A stretch of DNA of 62,639 bases from an uncultured Clostridia bacterium (lineage in GTDB: Bacteria > Bacillota > Clostridia > Christensenellales > Borkfalkiaceae): contig CANRAI010000001.1 of assembly GCA_947628555.1 (NCBI GenBank), positions 1 through 62,639 on the forward strand. The letters run 5' to 3'. Every line of letters starts with the position of its first letter. Within the stretch, counting starts at the first letter, position 1. The notes beneath the pieces are model-generated. The model ran no database searches and was not told the DNA's origin. It saw only the letters and a list, made by a program, of their open reading frames with translations. Shown piece by piece: positions 14,914-23,487 of the stretch. Both the position numbers and the translations under genes were made by a program.

Positions 14914-16191
14914 ATGAAACACAAAAAACTTTTTATCGCGTTGATAGCGATATTCAGCGTAATAGTATGTCTTGGGACGTTTGTAATGATTTGGTTCTGG
15001 GGCGACAGCTATCCCGACTTCGAGGACTTTACCGAAGGCGTGGAAATTCCCGGTTTAGACGAGGGCGCCGTACCGCAGGGTATAGCCAACTATACCACTT
15101 CCGTTTACGACAATGAGGGGCAAGCCACGTCCGATTCACAGGATTATCTGTTCGTATCGGCATATATGAAAGAAGGTCCTTCCCGCATTTACGTAACAGG
15201 TTCGCGCACGGGCTATATAGGCTATGTAACTATAAAGAACGAGGACGGGAGCGATTATTGCGGGCACTGCGGCGGAATCGCCACAAGTTGCGTTAAGGGC
15301 TATTCCAACGGCGTCTTGTGGATAACTTCGGAAAACACCGTTTATTGCGCGAAACGCAGTTCCAACAATTACGCAAATATTGCCGAAGAAGTTATAACGA
15401 AAGCCTTAAATTCCTCCCCTGAAAGTGATAATTCTGAAAACGTCATTCAATTCACGGCTTCTTTCAAAGCTAACTGCAACGCCTCTTTCTGCTTTTTCTA
15501 CGATTCCGACGCCGACCCTACCACTTTTAGTACGGCGAGCGACAAATTTTACGTAGGTGAGTTCTATCGCAAAGGAAGCAACGAAACAGACGGCAATCAC
15601 CATGTCACTACAAAGAACGGGACCGAAAATAAAGCTTTTCTTTACGAATACAGCCTTAACTCTTCGTCGGAATACGGACTTACGAAATTGAGTTCGTCTA
15701 ATATCCCGGAAGAGTACCGTGTGCCTAAAATACAATATATATATTCCATTCCTGCCAAAATTCAGGGAATGGCAAGGCTTAGGGATAAATCGTCAACTTC
15801 AAGTACGAGCGCGGGCAAGCTGGCGCTTTCGCAGAGCTGGGGATTGCCCGATTCCACTATCTATTTGTATGACTGGGGCAAAATCCGCTCGAACAGCGCT
15901 TCCTACGGCAGCCTTGTAAATACTACCGATAATGAAGGAAAAGAAGTAGCTGCGGGCTTCGAGTACGAGGGCGTTCTGACCACTTTGGGCAACAGATATT
16001 TCGAAAACCCCACCGTTTATTTCGTTGACGACAGTTCGCTTGTGCGCGAATATTCCGTGCCCTCCATGTCCGAAGGACTATGCGCTTCGGGCGACAGGGT
16101 TTACTTACTGTTCGAATCCGCAAGTTTTAAGTATAAGAATTTTGTACGCCAGCAGATTCGCAACATATACAGCTTTATACCCAGGCAGTAG
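14914..16191 (+). CDS. Membrane-anchored extracellular protein, probably beta-propeller-like
   Basis: A 425-residue protein with one N-terminal membrane helix (about residues 5-25) and a large Ser/Thr/Tyr/Asn-rich exterior domain. Segments such as VPQGIANY, YLFVSAYM, RIYVTG-TGYIGYV, YCGHCGGIA, LWITSENTVYC and KIQGMARL recall secreted propeller-like proteins that carry PQG and GHxGGI strands, but I cannot name a family with certainty. The Cys pair in CGHCGG is unusual for that motif. I use the ATG after GGGGTG rather than the GTG two codons earlier. It has its own promoter and terminator. Function unknown; surface localisation is inferred. Confidence 0.75.
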   Translation: MKHKKLFIALIAIFSVIVCLGTFVMIWFWGDSYPDFEDFTEGVEIPGLDEGAVPQGIANYTTSVYDNEGQATSDSQDYLFVSAYMKEGPSRIYVTGSRTGYIGYVTIKNEDGSDYCGHCGGIATSCVKGYSNGVLWITSENTVYCAKRSSNNYANIAEEVITKALNSSPESDNSENVIQFTASFKANCNASFCFFYDSDADPTTFSTASDKFYVGEFYRKGSNETDGNHHVTTKNGTENKAFLYEYSLNSSSEYGLTKLSSSNIPEEYRVPKIQYIYSIPAKIQGMARLRDKSSTSSTSAGKLALSQSWGLPDSTIYLYDWGKIRSNSASYGSLVNTTDNEGKEVAAGFEYEGVLTTLGNRYFENPTVYFVDDSSLVREYSVPSMSEGLCASGDRVYLLFESASFKYKNFVRQQIRNIYSFIPRQ

Positions 16192-16221
16192 TAAACCGAA
16201 TCATTTTTCAATTATAAAATA

Positions 16222-16295
16222 ATGAGTTCCGTAATACGGAGCTCATTTCCTTTTAAAATGAATATGCGCCTTGAAAGAACTTTTCAAGGCGCATA
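16222..16295. terminator. Two hairpins forming a bidirectional terminator
   Basis: Hairpin 1 (16222-16246, ATGAGTTCCG/CGGAGCTCAT) is followed by TTTCCTTTT for the plus-strand gene. Hairpin 2 (16263-16295) has a perfect 14-bp stem TATGCGCCTTGAAA with flanking A/T runs on both sides, and also closes the long minus-strand locus that ends at 16320. Confidence 0.85.
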
Positions 16296-16319
16296 ATTTT
16301 CATTTAGTTTTAAACCGTT

Positions 16320-18470
16320 TCAGCCGTTCAGCGCGGCTTCTATTGCTGGACGGAGATCGTCCTTGCCCGCATTGATAATTGCGCCCTGTCTTACGAAAGT
16401 TATTATTCCCTCCGCGTTGGCCACAAGCGTTATGGGATAGGATGACTTACCTCCGCATCTGGTGAATATTTCGTCGCGCATATCCTCGAATCTTCTGTCT
16501 TGGCCGAAGATAATCTGCCAGTTTGACCAAGAAGATTTATTGTTCTTTTCGTTGATTGCGTCGATGAAATATTGAGGATTTTCATCATTGTTCGCATGAA
16601 TGGCTACCATTACTATCCGGTCGCCGTATTCCTCTTTGACCTGTTCGAAGTAAGGAAGTTCTTCAACGCAAGGTCCGCAACTCGTGTACCAGAAGTTGAG
16701 CACGAATACCTTTCCGAGCGCGTCTTTCGAGGAGAATGTTCCCTCTTTGTATGCGCTTTCATACGTATTTACGGTAAAGTCCATGATTTTATCGCCTACG
16801 ACATACCGGGTATCCTTTTGAACCGCCTTTAACTCTTCCTGTATTTCCTCAACCGCAAGCGGGCGGTTGTGGCGGGAATAGAATCTGGCGTTTTCGTTCA
16901 GAAAGACCGTCGTGGGGAACGAGCCGTCGCCGCCACATTCGGCGTATAACCCGATATCTTTCGTATCCTGTATAAACGGTATATCGTATTTGTTCCAGCC
17001 CTCGCTGTCGATTATGCCCTGAACGATTTCTGCGGTGTCGCTGTTTTCTATGTGCACGGCAACCACTTTCGCCGTATCTTTAATCTGTTCTTGAATTTCG
17101 CCCAAAGACGAAAGATAAGTTTTACTTGCTTCGTTGCGCGAGCTCCAAAATACCAGCACGGCGGGTTTTCTGTCGGATTCATAGTCTTGATAGAAATTGT
17201 ATTCGTCGCCGCCGTAAGCCGTAACGTAAGTCTTTGCAGTGAAATCTTCGATTTTCGCGCCTATCGTCGTAAGCGACGAGGGCTGAATGTTGTAATATAC
17301 AATCGCGCCTACGACAACCGCCGTGGCAAGCACCCAGGCAACCGCTTCCAAAATGAAAGCGCGCTTATTCAGCCTTTTCAAAGCAGTTTTGAATTTGCTT
17401 TTGGACGGCGCGGTTTCGGTTGAATTACCGTCATTAACGCTTTCGGGCTGAGTTACGGGTGTCTCTTCGGCAGGTCCTTCCGTTGCCGCATGTGCGACAG
17501 CCGTCTCCGCAGCCACGGTTGTGCCGTTTGTAAGCAATACGTTAAGCGGCTTGATTTCCTCTGCGGGCGCGCCGTTCGCCGCAGACACGGAAACGGACGT
17601 AGCTTTAAGGAATATCTTGCTGCCCTTCCAACTTATCGCCTTTGTGGGGCAAACGCTGATACATTCGCCGCAGTTGATACATTCGTGGTCGCCCACGTGC
17701 TTAATATCCATTTTACAATGGGCTATACATGCGCCGCAGTCGATACATTGGCTTTTATCCAGCTTAACGCCCAAAAGCGCAACTTTGTTAAAGAAACCGT
17801 AAATCGCGCCGAGCGGGCAAATAAAGCGGCAGAACGCCCTGTAAACAAACACGCAAGCCACAATGCAAACGACCAGAAGAATGGATTTCCAACTGAAAAG
17901 ATATCCGAGCATCGCATACAAGTCGGAGTTGCCGGCGTTCGATAAAAGTCCGCCCGCTCCGCCGAACGTGCCCGCGGGACAGATATATTTACAGAATCCG
18001 GGAACATTGTGATAGATAAGCGGCACGGCTATGACAAGCACTATCAAAAATACGTATTTAAGATAGGATAAAAGCCGCGTATATACGCTCTTTTTGACCT
18101 TAGGCGTTCTTACCTTGTATAAAAGTTCCTGGAAGAAGCCGAAAGGACACAAAAATCCGCATATCGTTCTGCCTAATGCAAGTCCGAAAAGGGCGATAAT
18201 TCCGATTATATAATACGGAGTAGTAGTTCCCGAAGAACCGAGCGAATTTTGCAGCGCGCCCAAAGGGCAGGCTACGACCGCGCCGGGACAGGAATAGCAA
18301 TTCAAACCCGGGGTACAAAGCTTTTTTGTGTTGCCCGTATAAATCTGACCTTCGGCGAAGCCTTTAAGGTTTGCGTTAGTAAGTAACGCCGCGTAAACCT
18401 GAATTATTCTCCGACGGGTGGGCAAGTGGTTTTTGAACCAGCTTCCTATTTTAATAAAAAATTGCTTCAT
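16320..18470 (-). CDS. Membrane polyferredoxin fused to two thioredoxin-like (TlpA) domains
   Basis: A 716-residue redox protein. Residues 1-300 form a NapH/CcoG-like 4Fe-4S membrane protein: helices carrying CYSCP (58-62), CGFLCPFG (104-), CKYICPAG (160-) and CRFICPLG (214-) pairs, then two ferredoxin clusters CIDCGACIAHC (242-252) and CINCGECISVCP (264-275). A flexible Ala/Thr/Glu linker leads to another membrane helix (about 377-393) and two exterior TlpA-like domains. The first (about 400-545) has lost the CxxC (FWSSRNEAS at 441-449) but keeps a cis-Pro site (SFPT); the second (about 555-716) has the active CGPC (598-601). Likely carries cytoplasmic electrons outward to thiols. It is last in the long locus; the ATG is one base after the preceding TGA. 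Confidence 0.85.
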   Translation of the reverse strand: MKQFFIKIGSWFKNHLPTRRRIIQVYAALLTNANLKGFAEGQIYTGNTKKLCTPGLNCYSCPGAVVACPLGALQNSLGSSGTTTPYYIIGIIALFGLALGRTICGFLCPFGFFQELLYKVRTPKVKKSVYTRLLSYLKYVFLIVLVIAVPLIYHNVPGFCKYICPAGTFGGAGGLLSNAGNSDLYAMLGYLFSWKSILLVVCIVACVFVYRAFCRFICPLGAIYGFFNKVALLGVKLDKSQCIDCGACIAHCKMDIKHVGDHECINCGECISVCPTKAISWKGSKIFLKATSVSVSAANGAPAEEIKPLNVLLTNGTTVAAETAVAHAATEGPAEETPVTQPESVNDGNSTETAPSKSKFKTALKRLNKRAFILEAVAWVLATAVVVGAIVYYNIQPSSLTTIGAKIEDFTAKTYVTAYGGDEYNFYQDYESDRKPAVLVFWSSRNEASKTYLSSLGEIQEQIKDTAKVVAVHIENSDTAEIVQGIIDSEGWNKYDIPFIQDTKDIGLYAECGGDGSFPTTVFLNENARFYSRHNRPLAVEEIQEELKAVQKDTRYVVGDKIMDFTVNTYESAYKEGTFSSKDALGKVFVLNFWYTSCGPCVEELPYFEQVKEEYGDRIVMVAIHANNDENPQYFIDAINEKNNKSSWSNWQIIFGQDRRFEDMRDEIFTRCGGKSSYPITLVANAEGIITFVRQGAIINAGKDDLRPAIEAALNG

Positions 18471-18471
18471 A

Positions 18472-19416
18472 TCAGCCCAAACCTATACACTCCGTACAAA
18501 TTCTTATAGCCTTGTTGAACACTTCCATGATACTTCCGTTGAAGCAGCCGGCTATGACGAACGCGACGCCGAGGCAGGCTAAGGCTATTCTTATTGCGAG
18601 TATAAAATATTTACTGTGCACTACCGCCGCAACCTTGCCGTAAACGACAGGTTGGGGTCCTTTTATTCCCTTTGTTATGGCTTTTACATGGGGAAGCTGG
18701 CGCTTTGCCGAACGTTTCAGATAAATAACGTAGGCGCATCCCGCCGCATATACCACCGCCGCTACTGGCAGCAGAAAAGCTGCGGCTTTAAGCACTTCCC
18801 CCGTTTTGTTGACGTTGGGGAAATTGGACGGTATGCACATATATATGATTATATATACGACGTATAAAGCCGCAAAAACATAGAGAGCTATGCGCAGCTT
18901 CTTTAATACAGACTGTTCCTTTTTTACAATGCCGAAGGATTCCTTTAATTCCTCCCCGACTTCATCGGGAATCCGCTTCTGCAAGCGGTAAAGAATGTAA
19001 CGTTCGTCGGAAATCCCCGCCCTTTTCTCCGCAACGGGGAAAATTTCCCACAGAATAAGCCCGACAAAAATCAGCCCTATCCAAATCCAAAGGGGCACAG
19101 CCAATATGCCCGAAACGCGCTCGGACACAAGTTCGTATGTAAAAGGACTTGTTAGTCCCTGCGACGTTCCGCCTAAATAGATATCGAGCACTTGCCAAAT
19201 TACAAGCGCTCCGACTATTATGGTGTAAGCAGACATAATTGTTCCGAAAACCATTCTTACTATCACGTTAGTGGAAAGCGGAACATTTTTGTCTTTCGTC
19301 TTATCAATATATCGCAGTACGGAATACACGGTAATAGCCGCGGTAAGCAGTACGACTAATATTATAAGCACAATAATCGGCGCGGCTAACGCACCGGTTG
19401 CAAGTAATTTATTCAT
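18472..19416 (-). CDS. Polytopic membrane protein ending in a CD1871A-type CxxC peptide
   Basis: 314 residues with about six hydrophobic helices. The last approximately 50 residues (one helix, then NKAIRICTECIGLG with CTEC at 307-310) match the small CD1871A-family CXXC peptides of clostridia, which I recall lying near 4Fe-4S membrane proteins and TlpA; here that peptide is fused to a larger membrane protein. The first approximately 30 residues (GALAAPIIVLIIL core) are almost the same as the start of OppC at 23479. Shine-Dalgarno AGAGGAAAT. It directly precedes the polyferredoxin-TlpA gene (TGA-T-ATG), so the two proteins probably act together, the CTEC being a candidate thiol relay. The central region is unrecognised. 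Confidence 0.75.
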   Translation of the reverse strand: MNKLLATGALAAPIIVLIILVVLLTAAITVYSVLRYIDKTKDKNVPLSTNVIVRMVFGTIMSAYTIIVGALVIWQVLDIYLGGTSQGLTSPFTYELVSERVSGILAVPLWIWIGLIFVGLILWEIFPVAEKRAGISDERYILYRLQKRIPDEVGEELKESFGIVKKEQSVLKKLRIALYVFAALYVVYIIIYMCIPSNFPNVNKTGEVLKAAAFLLPVAAVVYAAGCAYVIYLKRSAKRQLPHVKAITKGIKGPQPVVYGKVAAVVHSKYFILAIRIALACLGVAFVIAGCFNGSIMEVFNKAIRICTECIGLG

Positions 19417-19446
19417 ATTTCCTCTTTACGGGATTCAGCCGAAATT

Positions 19447-19710
19447 TCAGCTTAACCACAGATAGGCAAAACAGACCATCAGTCCGAAAATCAGCATTAT
19501 CAAAAGAATTACGGGCACTGCCGCCGCAAACGCGCCGCGAACCATTTGCCAATACTCGCGGCGGCTTATTTTCGGCGGGACTATTCCCTTCTTTTTATCT
19601 TCGAGCCGCTTTTCGAGAGTCGGATCGTACCACTTGAAACCCTCTACGTTCATATTTACGAAAGTCGTAGTCGTATCAAGTTCGGGTTTTTTTTTCTTCT
19701 TTTTGGCCAT
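19447..19710 (-). CDS. Small basic single-helix membrane protein, unknown
   Basis: 87 residues: a very basic start (MAKKKKKKPEL), a soluble segment of about 50 residues with FVNMNVEGFKWYDPTLEKRL, and one long hydrophobic helix at the C-terminus (about 62-85). Start supported by ATAAGG upstream. It lies between oppF and the CTEC membrane protein on the same strand with gaps of about 30-40 bases. No family recognised. Its place suggests a small accessory subunit of either the transporter or the redox module. Confidence 0.7.
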   Translation of the reverse strand: MAKKKKKKPELDTTTTFVNMNVEGFKWYDPTLEKRLEDKKKGIVPPKISRREYWQMVRGAFAAAVPVILLIMLIFGLMVCFAYLWLS

Positions 19711-19749
19711 TTGCCTTATCTGTGATTGCTCCTTTTCGTTTTATCGCCG

Positions 19750-20949
19750 TTACTGTTCCGAAACGGACGAAGATTCGGTAGGTTGAACGGGAGGCTGAAC
19801 AACAGGCTCTTCGGCAGGTTCTGCGGCAGGTTCTTCAACAGGCTCCGCCGAATGTTTTCCCTTTGCCGCTTTTGCCTTTTCCTCCTCTATCCTTCTCTGC
19901 TCTTCCTCATACTCGGCCCACAGCCTTGCCTCGTCCGCCTCTGAGTTATAAAGGTGGCACGCACAGAAATGTCCTTGCTCGACCTCTTTATATTCGGGGG
20001 CGATTTTGGAACATATTTCCAAGCAGTTGTCGCATCTTGTGTGGAATTTGCAGCCCGAAGGCGGATTGACGGGCGAAGGAATATCGCCCTTTAAGATTAC
20101 GCGGTTCATCTTGACGTGCACGTTGGGAACGGGCACTGCGGAGAACAGCGCTTTTGTATAGGGGTGAAGCGTATTGTTGAATATGCTTTCCTTTGAGCCG
20201 TATTCAACCATGCTGCCGAGATACATTACGCCCACTTCGTCCGAAATGTGCTTAACGACCGACAGGTCGTGGGATATGAATACGTATGTAAGCCCGAGAG
20301 TTTTCCTGAGCTCTATCAGCATATTTATAATCTGCGCCTGTATGGACACGTCCAGCGCCGAAACGGGCTCGTCGCAAATCACGAGTTCGGGTTTTAACGC
20401 AAGGGCGCGGGCTATGCATATACGCTGTCTCTGTCCGCCGGAAAATTCGTGCGGATAACGCTCGAAATAATGAGGTTGAAGCCCGCACATCTTCATTACA
20501 TTTATAACGTAGTCATAGAAGCCGCTTTTATCTACAAGCCCGTGCTGGCGCGCCGCTTCGCCTATGATTTCGCCCACGGTAAGCCTGGGTGAAAGGCTGG
20601 CGTAGGGGTCTTGGAAAATCATTTGCATATTGGGGCGGCGTTTATCGAATTCGCGGTTGGAGAGCGTGGAAATTTTTTCGCCCTTGAACCAAACCTCGCC
20701 CTTTGTAACGTCGTACAGGCGGAGAATCGTTCTGCCCATCGTCGTCTTGCCGCAGCCGCTTTCGCCGACTATACCCAGCGTTTTGCCCTTTTGCAGTTTG
20801 AACGAAACGTTATCTACCGCTTTCAGCCATGCGTTGGGTCTGCCGAAAAAGTTTTTGCCGACGACAAAGTATTTGCATAAATTTCTGACTTCGAGAAAGG
20901 CGTCCGAGCCGTTTTCTTCAATCGGGGTTTTTATTTCTTCGTCAGCCAT
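19750..20949 (-). CDS. oppF: Oligopeptide ABC transporter ATP-binding protein OppF
   Basis: Peripheral ATPase that drives peptide import together with OppD. ABC motifs: Walker A GESGCGKTT, Q-loop MIFQDPYASLSPR, signature FSGGQRQR, Walker B LVICDEPVSALD, and switch His in FISHDLS. The oligopeptide-family C-terminal region carries four Cys in FHTRCDNCLEIC and HFCACHL (candidate Fe-S or metal site, as in many OppF/DppF). The last approximately 60 residues are a charged EEEQRRIEEEKAKAAK helix plus a Pro/Glu/Val-rich tail not usual for OppF. It overlaps oppD by 8 bases (ATGGCTGA). Confidence 0.93.
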   Translation of the reverse strand: MADEEIKTPIEENGSDAFLEVRNLCKYFVVGKNFFGRPNAWLKAVDNVSFKLQKGKTLGIVGESGCGKTTMGRTILRLYDVTKGEVWFKGEKISTLSNREFDKRRPNMQMIFQDPYASLSPRLTVGEIIGEAARQHGLVDKSGFYDYVINVMKMCGLQPHYFERYPHEFSGGQRQRICIARALALKPELVICDEPVSALDVSIQAQIINMLIELRKTLGLTYVFISHDLSVVKHISDEVGVMYLGSMVEYGSKESIFNNTLHPYTKALFSAVPVPNVHVKMNRVILKGDIPSPVNPPSGCKFHTRCDNCLEICSKIAPEYKEVEQGHFCACHLYNSEADEARLWAEYEEEQRRIEEEKAKAAKGKHSAEPVEEPAAEPAEEPVVQPPVQPTESSSVSEQ

Positions 20950-22276
20950 TGTTCTCCTCCTTAGCTCCTTCCTTATAAAGATAGCATGCTACCTTGTGCG
21001 TAGGCGTAACCTGAACGTATCCGGGGTATTCGCCCGCGCATTTTTCGGTGCACATTTCGCATCTGTCGCGGAAGTAGCAGTAATTGGGCATATTTATGGG
21101 GTTGGGAACGAAGCCCGGGATACAGTAGAGTTCGTCCGCCACTTGATCGACGGTGGGTTTACTCTTCTGCAAACCGATCGTATATGGATGCAGGGGACGG
21201 TCGAAAATGTCCTCGGCAGTGCCCATTTCTATAACCTTGCCGGCGTACATTACGACGACGTAATCGGCCATTTCCGCAACGACGCCCAAATCGTGCGTGA
21301 TGAGCATTATACTGCCGTTTATCTTACCCTTTATCTCCCTTAAAAGGTCGAGAATCTGCGCCTGAATGGTAACGTCGAGCGCCGTAGTGGGTTCGTCCGC
21401 AACTATAAGTTTGGGGTTGCAGAGAAGCGCTATGGCTATCATTACCCTTTGGCGCATACCGCCCGAAAGTTGGTGAGGGAATTTTTTGTAAACGCCCTCC
21501 GGGTCGGCTATGCCGACAAGCTTCAACATTTCAATAGAGCGCTCTTTGACCTTTTCCTTGGAAATTCCCTCGATATGGAGTCTTCCGACTTCGTCAAGCT
21601 GGTTGCCTATCGTGAACACGGGGTTCAGCGAAGTCATAGGCTCCTGGAAAATCATTGAAATTTCCCTGCCGCGAATCATTCGCATGGCTTCGGTGGGCAT
21701 TTTCGCGATATCGACGACCTGAGTTTCCATCTCGTACATGTTGCCGCCGAGTTCGTTCTTTTTGATTATCTTTTTGCCGCGGGAATCCAGCTTGAACTGT
21801 TTATTCCCGTTTTCGTCCAGAATATCGTTGCCGTTTTCGTCAACTTCCGTCTCATATACGGGAATTTTGTTGCCGTGGGAATCCAGCTTGAACATATCCG
21901 CGCGGAAACGAATCGAACCGGACACAATCTGGCCGCTGGGCGCCTGCACAAGCTGCATAAGCGAAAGGGATGTAACGGATTTGCCGCAGCCGCTTTCGCC
22001 GACGACGCCGACGGTAGAGCCGGCGGGCACCGAAAACGTTACGCCGTTTACCGCTTTTACCGTACCTGCGTCCGAGAAGAAGAAAGTATGCAAATCGTCA
22101 AATTCGACAATGTTCCTTTCGTCCTTCATCTCGGTAATGTATTCCTCGGGGCGGATTTTGCGCTTCTTCTGCTTTTCAAAATTCCTTATCTGCCTGGAAT
22201 TATTTTTAGCAATTTCGCGCGATTCCTTGCGGGATATATAATGTTTTTTCTTATCCTGTGATTTTATGTCCGCCAT
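20942..22276 (-). CDS. oppD: Oligopeptide ABC transporter ATP-binding protein OppD with an inserted repeat segment
   Basis: Partner ATPase of OppF. Walker A GESGCGKSVT (93-102), Q-loop MIFQEPMTSLNP, signature LSGGMRQRV, Walker B LIVADEPTTALD, His in LITHDLG and the C-terminal Cys segment (FRDRCEMCTEKC). At 444 residues it is about 100 longer than typical (about 330-350). The extra length is a basic N-terminal extension (1-55) and a 60-residue insert (126-189) between Walker A and the Q-loop. The insert is rich in Asp/Asn/Gly and contains two near-copies, FKLDSHGNKI and FKLDSRGKKI. The GAGGTGA ribosome site overlaps the oppC stop region. Confidence 0.93.
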   Translation of the reverse strand: MADIKSQDKKKHYISRKESREIAKNNSRQIRNFEKQKKRKIRPEEYITEMKDERNIVEFDDLHTFFFSDAGTVKAVNGVTFSVPAGSTVGVVGESGCGKSVTSLSLMQLVQAPSGQIVSGSIRFRADMFKLDSHGNKIPVYETEVDENGNDILDENGNKQFKLDSRGKKIIKKNELGGNMYEMETQVVDIAKMPTEAMRMIRGREISMIFQEPMTSLNPVFTIGNQLDEVGRLHIEGISKEKVKERSIEMLKLVGIADPEGVYKKFPHQLSGGMRQRVMIAIALLCNPKLIVADEPTTALDVTIQAQILDLLREIKGKINGSIMLITHDLGVVAEMADYVVVMYAGKVIEMGTAEDIFDRPLHPYTIGLQKSKPTVDQVADELYCIPGFVPNPINMPNYCYFRDRCEMCTEKCAGEYPGYVQVTPTHKVACYLYKEGAKEENNG

Positions 22277-22279
22277 TTG

Positions 22280-23479
22280 TCACCTCTTCATTTTCGGGTC
22301 GAAAGCGTCGCGCAGACCGTCGCCGACAAAGTTGAAAGCAAGTATAGCCAGGGTAATACAGATACCGGAGCCTATCCACATGTTGGGATAGAATTGCCTG
22401 AATTTCTGTTTTGACGCCGCGTTGATAAGCGTACCCCATGTAGCCGTTTCCAAAGGAGCGCCTATGCCGAGAAAGCCGAGCGTCGCTTCCATTAAAATTA
22501 TACTGCCGAGACCCATAGTCATGGAAACTATAAGCTGAGGAATGACGTTGGGCAAAAGGTGTTTGAATATCTTTGACCTTGTTGACAGACCCGAGCACTT
22601 GGCCGCAAGCATAAATTCCTGCTCGCGCAGCGAAAGTATCTGCCCTCGCACAAGCCTCGCCGTACCTACCCAGCCGATTAGACATAGCGTAGCCATCTCT
22701 ATGTACAGTTTCCATATCGACGCCGTAAGCCCCAATGCGTCCAGCGCCGTGCCGAGAATTATCAAAAGCGGAATCGTCGGGATACAGCTTAACAAATCGA
22801 CTATACGCATAAGTACGTTATCTACCCAGCCGCCGAAATATCCGGCTATGCCGCCTAACACAACGCCCAACAGCGTTTCAAGCAATACGACGACGAAACC
22901 TATCGTAAGCGAAATTCTTCCGCCGTACATAAGCCTTGTAAGGACGTCGCGCCCAAGGTTATCCGTGCCCATCCAGTGATTGCCGGAAACGCCTTCGAGC
23001 ATCGCCATGTTGTCCTGCCAGTCATAGCTGACATAGTATGACTGATATTCCTCCGAAGTGCCGTTCTCCGAAACAATCGTATATGAATACATATTGCCGG
23101 AAACTTTCGGGTCTGTACTCGACATATCGGGGTCAGACTCTCCCCACGGGGAGAACAACGGGCCTACAAAGGCGAACACAAACAACACGATTATAGTTAC
23201 AAGTCCTATAACTGACAGTTTGGAACGGAAGAAACGCTTTGCGACGGTTGCGCCGGGCGACAACGCTTTAACCTTGTCGCCCAGGCTTTCACCGTGTAAA
23301 TCATCCTTATTCTCTCCCTCTTCCGCGTCTGCGGCGGCCATGGCAGAGTTTTCCGCTTCTCTTTTGCTGCGGACATACAGATATATATAAGCCGCTACTG
23401 CCGCAACCAAGAGCACAAGCAGAATTATAAGTACTATATAAGGTGCAGCTAACGCACCTGCTGCAAGCAAACTATTCAT
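22280..23479 (-). CDS. oppC: Oligopeptide ABC transporter permease OppC with an extra N-terminal membrane segment
   Basis: Inner-membrane permease of the DppC/OppC family. The usual core is present: a first helix after KRFFRSKLSVIGL, a large exterior loop, then helices with the EAA-type motif LSTRSKIFKHLLPNVIPQL and the C-terminal GDGLRDAFDPKMKR ending. At 399 residues it is longer than the common approximately 300, because a hydrophobic segment (about residues 1-35, GALAAPYIVLIIL core) and an acidic linker precede the standard N-terminus. That segment is shared with the CTEC membrane protein at 19416. Shine-Dalgarno ATAGGAGAAAAT. Confidence 0.93.
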   Translation of the reverse strand: MNSLLAAGALAAPYIVLIILLVLLVAAVAAYIYLYVRSKREAENSAMAAADAEEGENKDDLHGESLGDKVKALSPGATVAKRFFRSKLSVIGLVTIIVLFVFAFVGPLFSPWGESDPDMSSTDPKVSGNMYSYTIVSENGTSEEYQSYYVSYDWQDNMAMLEGVSGNHWMGTDNLGRDVLTRLMYGGRISLTIGFVVVLLETLLGVVLGGIAGYFGGWVDNVLMRIVDLLSCIPTIPLLIILGTALDALGLTASIWKLYIEMATLCLIGWVGTARLVRGQILSLREQEFMLAAKCSGLSTRSKIFKHLLPNVIPQLIVSMTMGLGSIILMEATLGFLGIGAPLETATWGTLINAASKQKFRQFYPNMWIGSGICITLAILAFNFVGDGLRDAFDPKMKR

Positions 23480-23487
23480 ATTTTCTC

